From Platerodrilus igneus (taxonomy: Eukaryota; Arthropoda; Insecta; Coleoptera; Lycidae), in NCBI GenBank assembly GCA_036346225.1, contig JARFIW010001082.1, positions 4,278,001 to 4,342,000 on the forward strand: 64,000 nt of DNA, in the 5' to 3' direction. Position 1 is the stretch's first letter. Each line of letters begins with the position of its first letter. A program made the position numbers and the translations under genes. This document shows, in pieces, positions 11,313 through 23,775 of this stretch. Under the pieces are notes generated by a model. It had not been told where the DNA came from. It worked only from the letters and a program-made list of their open reading frames with translations, and did no database searches.

Positions 11313-13770
11313 TACATAAAACTTGGGTTTCCATTACATCTAATAACTGTTAATATATATTAATAAACATGCATACACTTACATTGTGTCTACAAGCATT
11401 TCCTAAAAGCAACTCTTGATAAGTAAAGACCAAGAAAATATAATAATAATCAACAACAATAAAGGAATTAATCATCCACCAACGAAATGCATTTCGCAGC
11501 AGCGGTAAAGTGTTACGTAAATCACCTAAACAATAATGTAACGCTAATTTTCTATATCGAAGATCTTATTGGCAGACAATACTAATCTGGTTTTATAAAT
11601 AATAACCAAATAATAGAAATTGCTGTAATTAGCATATTCATAACCCTAAACCAAAACAATTAAAATTTACCAAATTGTTTCTACACAAATTTGTTTATCT
11701 CAGTGTGACTTGAAAACAATCACGGAAACGCATGTTATATTCCTAAACTATACGTTATAATTAAAGCCTAATTATGCAATATTTCTCACAGAATAAAACC
11801 AAATGTAAACAGCATATTTTAACCTATTTTTTTTAAAAACCTAGAATGATTGCATGGTCCTAAATTAATTTTTATCCCAAAAAATTTAATATTTTTGTCT
11901 TGTAAACTCTAACGTGACCTAAATCTATAAAGCCAATTAGATGAGCTGACTTATAGAAAACCCACATATCAATACACAGAAAGAAAATATATACATACAC
12001 TAGTGGGATTGATGCCCTCAAAAGGTGCACCTTCCAATGTCCTATCTTTGTCCCTTGAAAATTCTACAATGTTGAAATCATTTTCGGCATGGAACAAACA
12101 ACGCCGCTTCTACCATATAGTCGCCCATATTCTGCCATATGTTTCAAACCATGCTCGACGATGTATACAAGAACAGATTTAAAATTTGTAGCTACAAGAA
12201 TAACTTCGTGTCTCTAAGCCATCAATAAAAAAAATCAAACAGTCTGTAATGATTATATTATTGGATAATTTGTATATAGTGAAATTCACGTTCACTCGTA
12301 ATCGCGTTAACTATATTTAAACCGATATTACAGTATACAAAAATAATTGCTTTAAAAAATTGTAAAATTTCAGTACTGTACGTATACAAACGCATATAAA
12401 GTGCATTTAAAGTATATACGTGAATTTCGTTAAAAATATTTCATAATTTTCACTGAAACAAGTCAATTCCCAAAGCATAACAAAAGTTTCCAATATTTGA
12501 AATAGCGTGAACTGTATTACTTGTATCACAGGCAACAATAACCCGAATCATAACATTAGAAAACTTACAACGAACTACTATACCGCGTAACCTAACTTCA
12601 AAAAAACATACTCTTTTTACAACGGAAAGCAATTCTATTCAGTTCAAGCCAAGAAAGCCTGCACAATAATAAATCTTTTCAAATCATAACTTCCCTCGAA
12701 AACATCCATGTGTAGATAATCAATTACATGAATAATATTTTCTTCAAAAATCCATCTGTTTATAAGATAGCCAGACAACTAATTAAATAAAACGCGTTTG
12801 TAGAAATATTTTCGGCAATCTCGTACATTAAAAAACATTTTATTACTTTAACAAGCGAACCATGGCCAACAAATGGGACACTGGATGTAGAGTTTTAAAC
12901 TACATGAATACACGTGACAAGAAATACATACAACCAACATCAGGGAAATCATAAAGGACGCGTAGTATGATTTGCCTAATTTCCCACCTTGAAACTATAG
13001 AAAAACGTACATGAACTCAATGTAGATATTTAGAAAAACAAACGCTATTTGAAAATAGAAACCCCATATTGTTAATGATATATCAAAATAGAATAAGTTG
13101 AAGTATTCAACATAATTTGAAGTAACTAAATAGCAACCGCTTAAAGTGAAAAGGCAGTGTAAATTGTTAAAAAATATTCAAATACAGGAACTGCACGTAA
13201 CAAAAGTAAAGTCGGCTTCAATAGTAAGTCGCGTGTATCTCAGAATTAAATATTCAAAATAAATTTAGTTGATACTTGTTAGTCGATATAAATTACTTGT
13301 AGTGGAATATAAAATGTACAAATTATTCGTTGTATAATTATAAGTGTAAGTATCATTTATATTAAATAAATTAAGATCATGTGAGATTAAAGTTACGCAG
13401 ATGCCATAGTACTGAGGTATCCTACTATTCCAACCTTTGAAAAAATAATTAAGCGTAAAAGATTCTTCGGGATTCAATAAAAAAAGAAGGGAGTGGTCAA
13501 ACAACAAGAAAAAAGGCGAGAAGGGTGCGATTTTCAAATGTGTGAAAACTGAAGAATCGGCACCATCTACAAGTCACGATATTAGTTAGTGCTACCCTTC
13601 AAGTAAGTGAGAGAAGTAAGGGAAGAGTATATGAGACTAAGGCTAATATTCCATCAGGTACTATTCATGATGCCTACACGGATAGTGTAGATATCATATA
13701 TCCTTTACCTACTTCACAAACTCTCTTAAGTATCAATACTCCTTGTATGTTTGTTGTGGTTTGTTTAGCA
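11313..13770. other. No confident gene
   Basis: AT-rich, with one coding-like island at 12003-12110 (minus), described separately. No repeats were noticed. Confidence 0.45.
12003..12110 (-). other. Possible exon or coding relic, unknown
   Basis: One minus frame stays open for 36 codons. It includes RRCLFHAENDFNIVEFSRDK and then DRTLEGAPFEGINPT, a balanced, acidic composition unlike the surrounding AT-rich frames. It is preceded by TAG, which could be a stop or the AG of a splice acceptor, and it runs into GTGTATGT, which could serve as a 5' splice site. I do not recognise the protein. It could equally be an old transposase fragment. Confidence 0.2.
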
Positions 13771-14566
13771 TTCTTCTTAATCTTCTTTGGGAATTAAATC
13801 ACTCATAGTTTTTAAAATCATCTTTATTTACGTTTCGATCCATGACCTAGGATCGTTGTCAAAATAATAAAAACTTCAAGTTTGACATCTATGACATAAA
13901 TTGAAGGTGACTTTGATTTACTGATTTTCGAAATATTTGGTTTGAGTACACTAAGTAAAAATTTTTAAAGTTTAAAAGAATGATTGCCTTCAATTTGTGT
14001 TGGGGCGTGGGACCGACTTTTTTTAGCCAATACGTTTAACGTGAAATCAGCTGATTAATTTTTATTGGGTCGCCTCAAAACCAAAGAGGTAGCCTAAATC
14101 ATAATGATTTTTCGCCCTCAAAATAAATATAAAAAAACGACTACTTAAGCCTTACGGTAACGCAATCGCATACTTATTTAATAACCATCCTCTCAATTGT
14201 ATAAATAGAAACATGTTAAAAAATGTTTTCCAATTCCCAAGTTATTGAATTTATATAAAATTCACCAATAAAAATTAATCAGCTGATTTCACGTTAAGCG
14301 TATTGGCTACCTAAAGAAAGCCGATCCCAGGTCGCAACACAAATTGAAGGCAATCATTCTTTTAAACTTTAAAAATTTTTACTTAGTGTACTCAAACCAA
14401 ATATTTCGAAAATCAGTAAATCAAAGTCACCTTCAATTTATGTCATAGATGTCAAACTTGAAGTTTTTATTATTTTGACAACGATCCTAGGTCATGGATC
14501 GAAACGTAAATACAGATGATTTTAAAAACTATGAGTGGTTTAATTCCCAAAGAAGATTAAGAAGAA
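13771..14566. mobile_element. Long inverted repeat, possible PLE-type termini
   Basis: A left arm (13771 to about 14067) and a right arm (about 14264-14566) are nearly perfect reverse complements of about 300 bases around a spacer of about 195 bases. Landmarks are CATGACCTAGGATCG on the left and CGATCCTAGGTCATG on the right. On the right arm, CGATCCTAGGTCATGGATCG is followed by AAAC. A short stem closing directly on GAAAC is what a degenerate hammerhead core of a Penelope-like element would leave. A foldback MITE is the alternative. Confidence 0.6.
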
Positions 14567-14574
14567 TCTCATAA

Positions 14575-16734
14575 GTGTCGATTCAATTAAGCGAGCAGAG
14601 GCTTTCACATGCAAAAAGACAACTTTTGGTTGAAAGCGGTTCTATTCGGGTCAAAGGATACCCATATCCAAAAAATGAGAAGGGCAAAAAATTCTCAGAT
14701 TATTTTTATTCCCGCGCCTTGGTAAACGGCGAAACATGCGAAAGGAAGTGGCTTTTGTATTCAGTTGCTTTTATTGCAAGTCACTTACTTCAGAAAATAA
14801 TAGTTTCGCGGAAACTGGTACAAATGACTAGCGACACTTGTCTCTCCTATTATCGCGCCATGAAATAAACGAAATTCACAATAATAGTTTTAAAACATAA
14901 GCAAATTTGGCACTTGCTCTAAGGAGCAACGTCACAATTAATAATCTACGACAACAAATTTTTGATCTGGAAAAACAGCACTGGTGTGATGTAATACTGC
15001 GAATTATGTATGTCATACAATTATTAGCTAGGCAAAATTTAGCTCTTTGTGGAAGATCAAATCAGTTGTTTGAACAAGATAACGAAAATTTTTTAGAAGT
15101 AAAAGATGAGATATCAAATTTTGTTGCAACGTTATATAAACATATTCGTAGGATTCAAACCTATAGAGAAACGAACAAATACACGCCCACATATTTAGGT
15201 GAAGATTCAAAATAATTAATAGCTTTGCTAGCGAATGCATTTAAAAAGCATATACTAAAATTTCTAGCAATTGCTAAATATTACTCAATAACTTTAAACC
15301 GCACACCAGATACAGGTCACCAGGAACCATTAACAGCTACATTTTGTGGATTTGAATTTCAAACAAAAACCGTAGAAATTCGTGTGCGTTTCCAATGGAT
15401 GTGCCGACTATTTAGCTCAATATCCGAAAATATATTTCAAGAGCTTCATAAACATTTAGAATCTCTAAATTTAAATCCAAAAAATATTTGTCGTCAGGTA
15501 TATAAACATGAAAGGGAAGCAGAATAGACTGCAAAAGAATTTTTAATTCTAACCCTAGAAAGTTTTTTGTTCTATGCGCATCCCACAGTTTGAATTTGGT
15601 CGTAAATGATGCAGCCGCTATAAATATCGAAACTGTTGGTTTTTATATCGTTCATGAACTTTACGTATTTTTTATATCTTCAACTCAACGTTAGAATGTA
15701 TTGAAGAAACATATCAATAACTTCACATTAAAACCATTATGCGACACACGATGGGAGAGTTGGATAGATCCGCCCCCTAAGGCAGGTTTTAGAAACAATA
15801 TGTGAAGTATTAATCACGATCTTAGATGACAACGGCAAAGATACTAAAACCTGTCACCAGGCAACATGACTGTGCAAAAAATTGAAACTTTTAAATTTGT
15901 ATGTTATATAATAATATGTTATGATATGCTGCTCTTGGTTAATGTATTCAAAAAGTATCGAATAATGTTCCGCAGTGCTTGGTACTATTGATTAAATAAA
16001 AGCATATTTTATGCGAAACCGAATAGATGACAGCATCGAAGTATTTGTTCAGGAAGCTATAAAAATTCCTGATCTTAAGCAGATGTGGCATTTTGTTTAC
16101 TGTAAACCGTTAGACGTCGAAAGAAAAAGGTCCATTTTGATAATCAACATGAAGATGAGGTGGAAAGAGACCCAAAAATGAATTTTAAACGAAAATTTTA
16201 TTTCGCTATTTTAGATACCACCATTAACGCACTGAAAAAGCGATGTGCACTACTTAATGAACATTCTATAGCTTTGAGTTTTTATACAGCGTACAGGAAT
16301 AAAAAAAAGTTCTGAATCAGATTTGGGGAAACACTGCCTAAACTTAGAAGTAATATTAACTGACAAGAATGAGAAAAATATCAATGGAATAGAACTATTC
16401 GAAGAAATAAGTATCTTTTTTAGTTGTAGTTTAGAAAATATCAGTGGCCCCTTTAAAGTTTTACGTTATTTGGTACAAAATTATCTACGAAGTTATTATC
16501 CTGATACACTAATTGCACTAAGAATAATTTTGACGCTACCTGTTTCAGGTGTACCAGTTGAGAGATCCTTTTCTCAACTTATAAAAAAACCACCTTAGAA
16601 CTACAATGCTTCAAGAACGTTTAATTGTCCTGACAATGATATCTATTGGATCAGAAATACTGAATGCATTAAATATCCATAGTATTGTCCAAAAGTTTTC
16701 TGAAAATAAAGCTCGGTGTGTAAAACTTATATAA
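14575..16734 (+). pseudogene. hAT transposase relic (ZMYM1/TTF-type group)
   Basis: Pieces of one protein follow in order across changing frames. At 14575-14868, KKFSDYFYSRALVNGETCER with KWLLYS resembles the TTF-type zinc-finger start of this group. At 15225-15527, LAIAKYYSITLNRTPDTGHQ matches the DUF4371 region. Near 15590 comes LNLVVNDAAA, near 15740 CDTRWESWI, and at 16530-16640 the C-terminal dimerisation motif with VPVERSFSQL and then LQERL. The order and spacing fit a transposase of about 600-700 residues. Several stops and frame changes make it inactive. No terminal inverted repeats or 8-bp duplications were identified; the N-terminal edge abuts the inverted repeat at 13771-14566. Confidence 0.75.
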
Positions 16735-19700
16735 ATCGTGTTCCTTATTACGATAAATAATTATAGGTATTCTCTAGGTTAATGTTTATTTAATTGTTAG
16801 TTATCTTCAATTTGTAAAAATTGTTTTGCTATTATATTTGCTAATATTAAAATATTTTTCTATTGACCTTCTATATGCTTGGTACGCGCGGCACAATACA
16901 TTTTGAAAACAGGCGACATAAGCTCAAGGCACGAACCTGTTCCTGAGGTATTAACACTGGAGCTTTTCAGTTCGTCAGATTTTAGATACCTTCACAATCT
17001 GTTACTGTTACTGTTTTTGTTACTACATTTTTCTGATACAAGTTGAAGTCTGTCATTTGAAGAGTCAATGCGCATAAATGTCACGCTTAAAAATAATACT
17101 TGGATTACTCTTTATGCTATGACATAAAGTTAGAAGGTTTGAAAGTTATAGATGTATGACTGACAATACAACTAGGCTTAACTAATTTTCATAAATTTAT
17201 ACACTTTAAAATAATAATTGTGACAATTATAACCTTATTGTAATGCTAGTTATTATTCAGATGCCAATCTACATTAAAGCTAATTAGTGTCCAAACAAAC
17301 CAAATACACTCCACGTTGAAACTATTTTTAGTTCGGTTTTAGAATCTGACTCTGGATAACTCTGGATAACTGATAGCTTATTAATACTGTATTATTATTA
17401 AAATCTAATTTTCATTTTTGAAACAAATTTATGAATGCAAATTTGTATTATACCATGCTTTTGATTAACTATAATTTCAATGTCATTTACTTGTGCATGC
17501 AATAATTTTTGCTTTAAGAAACGATAGATGACACCACTAAATTCAGATAATAAATATTTTATAAGATTTTTATACACCACAAGACAAGTTCAAATGGAAT
17601 TGAGAGTCAATAATTCCCATCACAACAAGAGAGGTAAGATGACCAATACTGTAGCCATTTGCCGAAGTATCCTAAGGGAGTTTAAATATTTGATGACGAG
17701 TTAGCGGCCTTTCAGCACTCTTCCTAGTCCCCCTGTTGTTCCTTCACCCACTTCGCATTCTCATCGACCCCAATTCAGTTACCCCCACAGATTGAAGACA
17801 GATTTTTAAAATTCTTAGTGGGATTTCAAATAAAATCATTTCCATTTCCAAACAGACAATTCATCTGTAATCAATGAGCGTAGTATTTACAAGAAAACGG
17901 GATCTGTTCACTGATGCTTTCAAATAAAGACAGCTGAAGTCCTAGAAGTGTTTTTAATTAAATTATGAAAATATTAAGAGCCATGAAGTTATTTGATAGA
18001 TGAGTAGGAAAACATCATCTTTAAAGTTTGGTTTTCGTAATTTGTGAGGGTTGATGTTTACGTGTATTCATAACGCCAAGGGCACTACATTAGCGAATCA
18101 GTTTGAAAGGGTCTTCGTATGTGTCCATCGGTCTGAACAAATTGATATACATATACGAGTGTATCTTAATACATTAGTAAAGGCTAAAGACGTTGCGGTT
18201 TCTTAGGAACTACTCTTGAAGATCAGATCTATTATCAACATCGGTAGATGGGTTAGTCTGACTTCAAGTTCTGTATATACAAAGTTAGCAAATGCGGTTT
18301 TGGCGAGATGCTCTGAGATGAGATCGCCTAATTTCTTAAGGGGTGTTGATTATACTGAAGCCCAACGAGAACCCAGATAATTATTAGATTTGACAGTATA
18401 CAACAAACTATCATTCAGCTACGATTCTGTTTCGCGGTCACATTTAATTTAAACTTGAATATAAATAATTAATACATTATGTGCGTTTGTAGAAGGGAAA
18501 ACTGACTTGGGTCTGGCTGTCCATAATATGGGGTTTAAATGTATGGTATTATAGGGTGATTAACTTGCTTCTTTTGTTGCGGCATAATCTCGGGATACAA
18601 GCCCGTCAGCTGCGCCGGATTTTAATACACGTAAAATTAAAATTAGGGGTTGATTTGCATCTTGTAATAGGGAAAAAGCGTCAACTTTACGGTATACTGT
18701 CCCGCTCGAGACGAATAAACCCAATTTTGTTTAGTATATATAAGAAAACCATAGCTGAAAAGGTTTTCATTCGCTATTAAATAACTTACAGTATTGAAGC
18801 GCTAATGAATTGAATTCAGCCCACCTCAACTACGTGCCATGATAAGGATGTAGAAAGTTGCGGCTTAGCGCCTTATAATGGCGTCTCCAGTAATTGCTGT
18901 CGCATTGTGTAAAGGCACGCGGTCCGTTCGTCTGAGTCTCTGAATATATGTGGACACACCTACCTGCTACGAGAAAATCACTGAGAGCTGCAAAACTCGC
19001 GAAAGGGGAGCGTGATTTGTGTACTAAGTTCTTGCCACCGTCGCCTACATCAATAATAACCGCGACTCTAAATGGAAGTTTTAGAAGAAGCCGAGGTAGA
19101 GATGATCAGCCGAGTGAATTGAGAAGGAAAGTCTTAAGTGGCTTCGGCTTTGGTTTTACGCTGCCGAAATAAATGGATCTGGTTTAACCCCATCGAATTG
19201 TTTGCATATCTGTTCGCTCTCGTATTCGACAAACTTTGTAAGCTGTTGACCTCTTATATTATAAGACATGCGGCCATAAAAGATGTACAGCAGGCACACA
19301 AACGTAGATGATTCCAAAATCTCATTTAAATAATATCCATAAGGCTCACGAGCGAGACGATATAATCAGACTCCACAAGTACACGATGCATATTAACGAA
19401 TTAAATATCAAACATACAATATCTATTAATCATTATAGAAATAATATATTCTGTACAATTGGAATACTTTCGTAATAACCCTCACGTAAATGATTGCATG
19501 TATTTTCATATTAAAAGCGTTATATTGATAAACCTTCAACGCTCTATGAGTAAGTTAACTCTAATTGCAAAGTATGTATTTAAGACTGCCGTAACTTGAG
19601 AATATTTAATATTTTAGAACTTCCTGTGGTTTGGTAAGAATTTTTATGTCTGCTTTCAGAAAGTTAAATAAATTTCGAACAGTTCAAAAAATATGTAGGA

Positions 19701-20003
19701 TAAAATTATTAAATTAGGTTCAGATAGAAATCGTATGTTGGAACGAATTTGGATGAAGCATCGAGACTTATTACATGTACCTTTTCTTTTGTTACTAAAA
19801 ATTTACAAAACTAAAGAACAACAATCTAGCAGGTGGATGTTGTATTGAAAATTTGCCGACGAAGCCTACAGTACCAGTGCATTTGAAGGCATTTTGAGCC
19901 TGATTCAGTGAATTGTATGTTTATGTAAGTACTTAAGTACTAAGAAGAATAACATTAAACAGCACGAGTGACTCATACATATATCGATACATACATATAC
20001 GCA

Positions 20004-20006
<3 letters not shown>
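16735..20006. other. No gene seen
   Basis: Short frames only (18556-18780 and 18948-19172 plus, 74 codons each), no known motif. 18800-19200 is less AT-rich than its surroundings. A pyrimidine-rich stretch ending CAG at about 17735-17790 resembles a splice acceptor, but no exon follows convincingly. Confidence 0.4.

Positions 20007-20078
<72 letters not shown>
20007..20078. repeat. (TA)n microsatellite
   Basis: About 70 bases of AT dinucleotides with one interruption at 20044-20045. It ends in TATATTGCTATG, the same junction word as at 42652 and 60652. Confidence 0.95.
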
Positions 20079-20079
<1 letters not shown>

Positions 20080-20382
20080 CTATGTTACTACTTGAATTAT
20101 CGTGCCCCTACGTTGGGCTGTTATATTAATTATGCTATGTACTCTAAATTATACGCGCTCCATCATTTGAGCGACCATATTAATATTACTATCAATAAAC
20201 AAGAATTGTAATTATCTCCTCCGACGTTGGGCTGTCTTATTAATATTGCCATCAATTCCCTCCAGAAACTTAACTGGATTTTATCTTGAACCAACCTTGT
20301 CAACCAATAACAAAATTCGATATGTTACCGCCTTACTTGTTATCAATTTCCTATTCAACTCGTAGCTCATCCTTGAACTATT
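20079..20382. other. Left flank of LTR array with PBS-like relics
   Basis: GCCCCTACGTTGGGCTG (20104-20120) and GACGTTGGGCTG (20223-20234) resemble the 3' end of tRNA-Lys that forms the PBS in the array just downstream. Both are followed within a few bases by TATTAAT. They may be the remains of older LTR element junctions in the same orientation. The last four bases, TATT (20379-20382), form the left target duplication. Confidence 0.35.
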
Positions 20383-22202
20383 TGTTACGTTAATTCGTGG
20401 CAGCCACGTTGGGCGCCAAATTTATGCTACGTTGGCTCGTAGCCGTGCGTAACACAAAGAAAGTCAAAGGAATGACCGGGCTCAATCGGAGATTAGGGGG
20501 GGTTGTAGAAAGCAGACTGACATATGATGTATGCGGCGGTAAGGCGTTAGTGACAATACCTGCAAGAAAATTAGTTAAGCCAACCTGAAAAAAAAAGAAA
20601 ATATGCATAGCAGCAATGAAAAGTCTAAGTTATTCAGTACTTTGTAGAATGTAAATAAAACTGTTTAGATAAACTATATAATATAATCACGATAAAAGCA
20701 TTACAAAAATTTTTATCACAAAGTGAGGTAATATTGGGGAGTAGCAGAAACGTTTCCTCACACACCAATTAAACATAAATCAGACAAAATGTTAACAAAA
20801 GATAAATAGATAAGACACAATTGATATGAGTAATCCAGTAGTATTGATTTTGTTTTTCTTTCTTTTTTTTTTAGTAGCATGCACTTCTATTGTAAAAGGT
20901 ATCAGAACGACAAAGATATTGTAAAACAACGGATAGATATTTAAAGTCATATCAAGTAGGAAATAGTTCAACTTACATAAAGTCCTTCAGTAACGCTTCC
21001 TTGCAATTGAAGTGTGGGATTCACGAAGTCCTGCACTAACGAAGCACTTCACCCTTTACTGGGAGGGTGTTGATGGAACTTATCACACGTTACCCTAATC
21101 ACACCTACGTATTTCACTGGTGTTAGCAACAGACATTATCACGCAACGGAACTATATAGCATTGATAAATTTCTTGTTACTTCTATTTCCTGAGGCAATA
21201 ATTTCGAAATATGTTGTAGCACTAGTTTAATTTCAACTGGGACCAAATGTATATTATCTTCATAAACATCCAAAAAGCAGTGAGAAACTTCAACCAATAC
21301 CTTTGTAAACCGGTAATCTGTTATATTTCGCAAATAACGAAATTTGCGCAAGCAAAGATCTGTTGTAGATTCTTTGGGGTTAGAAAGATCAGAAACTACA
21401 GTATCAACTGTATTTGGATAATCCAAAGCATGAACTACTCTGATAAAAAGAAAAGGACCGCGAAACTAGATCGCACACCCAGTTCAAATAAAAAAAGACA
21501 ACTCCACAAAAAACACAATTAGTAAAGCAGCGCGTATCACTAAAATAATGTTCCGTAAAACAAGCACGTGCGGTCGACTCAACAAGTTCTATCACTTTTT
21601 TCCAACAGAAGATCAACAAAAACAATTAGTAAAGCAACGCGTATCACTAAAACCGTCCGTGTTCCGTAAACAAGCACGTCAAACACGTTACATATCAAGC
21701 ATACTTTCTTCAAATGGTCATCAGAACTACACTGCTACAGTTAATATACAACTTTTATTTCACAAGAAAAACAACTAAAAGCGTGCCGTGCTTGTCCATG
21801 CACAATTCGAAATTGATTCCGCATTAATTCTCACTATTCTCAAAGCAAAAAGGAAACAGTATTTTTAACGTAATTAATATATAGGAACGTAGAGCAAACT
21901 ACAACTGTTCTCTAATCTGTTATATAAACTCGTTGCTATTACAACCTCTTATCGTAAATTATCTAAACTTGTATATCCACATAAGGAACAAAATTTATAT
22001 GAAGGAAGACAAACGTAATTTAATTAATTAAAATTTCTTTCGATATTTGAAATCAATTTAGGATATCCTATTTTAAATCTATGCAGTTATTATTCAACTA
22101 CAAATCTTAAATTACTCTTTTAAAGTAATACCAGAAGGAAATGCATAAAATTAATTTCGAAGCACTTTCAATTGGAGTAAAATTTACTACAAAACACGTA
22201 CA
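20383..22202 (-). repeat. LTR 1 of array
   Basis: Starts TGTTACGTTAATTCG on the plus strand and ends CACGTACA. Up to about 22000 it is close to LTR 5; the last 200 bases have many small gaps. It contains the PBS-like core CACGTTGGGCGCCA (20405-20418) and the 95-codon frame at 21139-21426. Confidence 0.85.
21139..21426 (-). CDS. LTR-embedded 95-codon frame, unknown product
   Basis: The frame lies on the sense strand of the element, about 0.75-1.1 kb into the LTR. It recurs with the same length at 28084-28371 and 31904-32191, longer (125 codons) at 35767-36144, and frame-broken at 24304-24687. The product would be rich in Leu, Val and Ile, with a C-terminal stretch (VEIKLVLQHISKLLPQEIEV) that could form an amphipathic helix. 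No signal peptide, membrane segment or known motif is visible. Conservation among copies may only reflect their recent origin, so a real protein is not shown. I do not recognise a family. Confidence 0.25.
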   Translation of the reverse strand: MDYPNTVDTVVSDLSNPKESTTDLCLRKFRYLRNITDYRFTKVLVEVSHCFLDVYEDNIHLVPVEIKLVLQHISKLLPQEIEVTRNLSMLYSSVA

Positions 22203-23775
22203 ATCCCCAACAAAAAAAACCGGGTGAAAGAAAAAAGACAACAAGAAAATAAAATATTATACGTTCAAGCACCAAAACGAATAAGAAAAGAAATTTTCTA
22301 AACAACCAAAGATTATGGACCACACGACAAACCGTAAAAAAGATCGAGTAGAACCAATGAGAAAAGTTTAACACTAAAAGTCAAAAGGGTGCCAAAAGGT
22401 AAATCAGAAACAGAAAAATTGGCTCCCGAGAAACCAAGAGGAAAAAAAAACGGAAGAAACGTACAAACCAACAAGCAAAGCAACCCAAGTGTACAAAGAA
22501 AAACCAAAAAAGCAAAGACAAGCAACACAACATGATGAAACTCAATGAGGTAACAAAGTGACAAATCGATTACTAAGAAAGAAAATAACGAGCCTACTAA
22601 GAAATGAAATACAATAGAAAAGAAAATAATTAAGCCACTAGGAAGGAAAAAGGACAATAGCTCAAAAATACAAATGTAGGATAGCGAAAGGAAAAGTCAG
22701 GGATGGGCGCAAAGAACTAAAGGAATACGAAATAGGCAATTTTCGGACAAAATTAAGTAAAACACAAGGGCAAAAGCAACAAAAGTAAGCATTGGAAGCG
22801 AAGTAGGGTCAAAATAAGTCGGCAAAGGGAACTTTAGATCCGGAGTACAGGACAAAATGTCGACAAATAAGATTAAAACCAAGGGAAAGAAAGAAAGTAC
22901 GAATGGAAACCAAGCTTAGAGAAAACGCCCAAGTCAAGCAAAGGATGAGCTCAGTAAAAAGAAAAACAGATTTTCAACAAGGAATCATTTCGCAAAACCA
23001 AAAAAACGAAAGTAGCAAGAAGAAACCAAAGCAAAGAAAACAAAATCAATGCAAGCTTCAAATAAGTAGGAAGAAAACGAAAACTGAAATACAACGAAGT
23101 TCAACGTGGAATCGAAGAGGAAAAAGTCGATAATAAACCAGAAAGAAAAAATGGCAAAGACCCAAATGACAAGTGATCCTAAAGAGAAAAGTAGCCTAAA
23201 GACAACACCACAGGAAAATCAAACATAATGAAGCAAGTGACTAAAACCAGGAAAAGGAGAAAAAAAAAGGACAGGAATTGAATGGAAGAAACCCGAAAGA
23301 TAAAGATAAATAAAGCATTAAATTATATAAGTAGGAACGAATACGTGAAAATGATTTAAGGATTGGTAAAGAAGGGCGCAGTGGTTACAGAATATTTACG
23401 TTAGCGTAGCAAATGACTAACAAAAAAGGACATAGGATGAATTTAAGTGAGGTAGAAAATAAGAAAAACAAAAAAGTGGTAACAGAAAATTGGGCCAAGA
23501 TTTCAAACCATATACCAGAAAAATCAACGATAATTCAGCATAAAAAATTAAAGGAATTCATAAGCGAAGAAAAAATCAAGACTACACCAAAAAATAGAGC
23601 CAGAAAAAAGGCAAAAAGAAAATCGAACCAAACCAAAAAAAAGTAAGGCCAAAAATCAGGTCTAAAAATTTAGAAAATCAAGACCAAAAAAAAAGCTCGT
23701 AAACAAAAAATCGGGACCAAAAAAAATGAGCCCCTCTAAATCGAGCTCCTAAAAAAGTTGAGCCAGATTGCCAAG
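22203..23775 (-). other. Internal region 1, deletion-rich
   Basis: The order of words follows internal regions 2-4, but bases are missing throughout. The length is about 1.57 kb against 1.92-1.99 kb in the others. The differences are mostly absences rather than exchanges. The PBS is unrecognisable here (GAGCCAGATTGCCA near 23760). Confidence 0.7.
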
